This document shows, piece after piece, positions 6,242 through 6,314 of a stretch of 6,314 bases of DNA. Where the stretch lies: contig JAJTCI010000141.1 of the NCBI GenBank assembly GCA_021323155.1, forward strand, positions 1 through 6,314, read 5' to 3'. Source of the DNA: Chitinophagaceae bacterium. GTDB taxonomy: Bacteria > Bacteroidota > Bacteroidia > Chitinophagales > Chitinophagaceae. Made by a program: the position numbers and the translations under genes. Position 1 is the stretch's first letter; the number at the start of each line of letters is the position of its first letter. Under the pieces are notes generated by a model, which was given only the letters and a program-made list of their open reading frames with translations, was not told the DNA's origin and did not search any database.

Positions 6242-6314
6242 TTATTTTTTCAAGGCATTCAGGAAAGTCCATTCCAACTCAACCAGCCAGCTGCTGCCCC
6301 CCATGCGGTGCATA
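6242..6314 (-). CDS. C-terminal end of an unidentified minus-strand gene (runs off right edge)
   Basis: The minus strand reads 23 sense codons and then TAA at 6244-6242, ending in GGSSWLVELEWTFLNALKK. The other two minus-strand frames are closed by TGA within the stretch. The amphipathic, Trp-rich, lysine-ended tail looks like a true protein C-terminus. The inverted repeat and T-run after the stop support a gene end here. The fragment is too short to name a family. It is 45 bp upstream of, and on the same strand as, the copper-storage-like gene, so the two could form an operon. A plus-strand frame is also open over this short stretch. Confidence 0.5.
   Translation of the reverse strand, partial: MHRMGGSSWLVELEWTFLNALKK

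Overview
The window looks like chromosomal DNA from a Bacteroidota bacterium, most likely of the Chitinophagaceae type. This rests on three things: a secreted S9 peptidase with the GHSGGG nucleophile motif; a periplasmic TlpA-like thioredoxin behind a probable DUF4369 N-terminal domain; and a TAnnTTTG-type -7 promoter box with no Shine-Dalgarno sequences. GC content looks moderate. This is an inference from gene families, since no rRNA or taxonomic marker is present.

Layout, left to right. (1) Positions 1-289 hold the 5' part of a minus-strand SGNH/GDSL hydrolase that runs off the left edge. (2) A 47-bp divergent intergenic region carries a 13-bp palindrome. (3) Positions 337-699 encode a small, glycine-rich cytosolic protein of uncertain family. 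(4) Positions 756-3266 encode a full-length exported S9/DPP-IV-like serine peptidase, closed by a strong intrinsic terminator. (5) After a probable promoter, 3440-4576 encode an exported TlpA-like thiol-disulfide oxidoreductase with a polyglutamine linker, also closed by an intrinsic terminator. (6) Positions 4659-5858 encode a protein I read as a circularly permuted ATP-grasp ligase of unknown substrate. (7) Convergent to it, 5855-6196 on the minus strand encode a very cysteine-rich four-helix-bundle protein of the copper-storage (Csp/DUF326) type. The two stop codons interlock in one CTAG. (8) At the right edge, 6242-6314 on the minus strand look like the last 23 codons of another gene, followed by an inverted repeat and a T-run.

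The plus-strand genes are probably separate transcription units, because strong terminators follow both the peptidase and the thioredoxin gene. The peptidase and thioredoxin both act outside the cytoplasm (protein or peptide degradation and disulfide chemistry). The ATP-grasp and copper-storage proteins lack signal peptides and should be cytosolic. No mobile element, CRISPR array, tRNA or rRNA was seen.

I do not see a clear new multi-gene system. The items most worth following are the uncharacterised ATP-grasp enzyme, its stop-codon overlap with the copper-storage gene, the S9 peptidase that appears to lack the DPP-IV Glu-Glu anchor, and the repeat-flanked polyglutamine linker.
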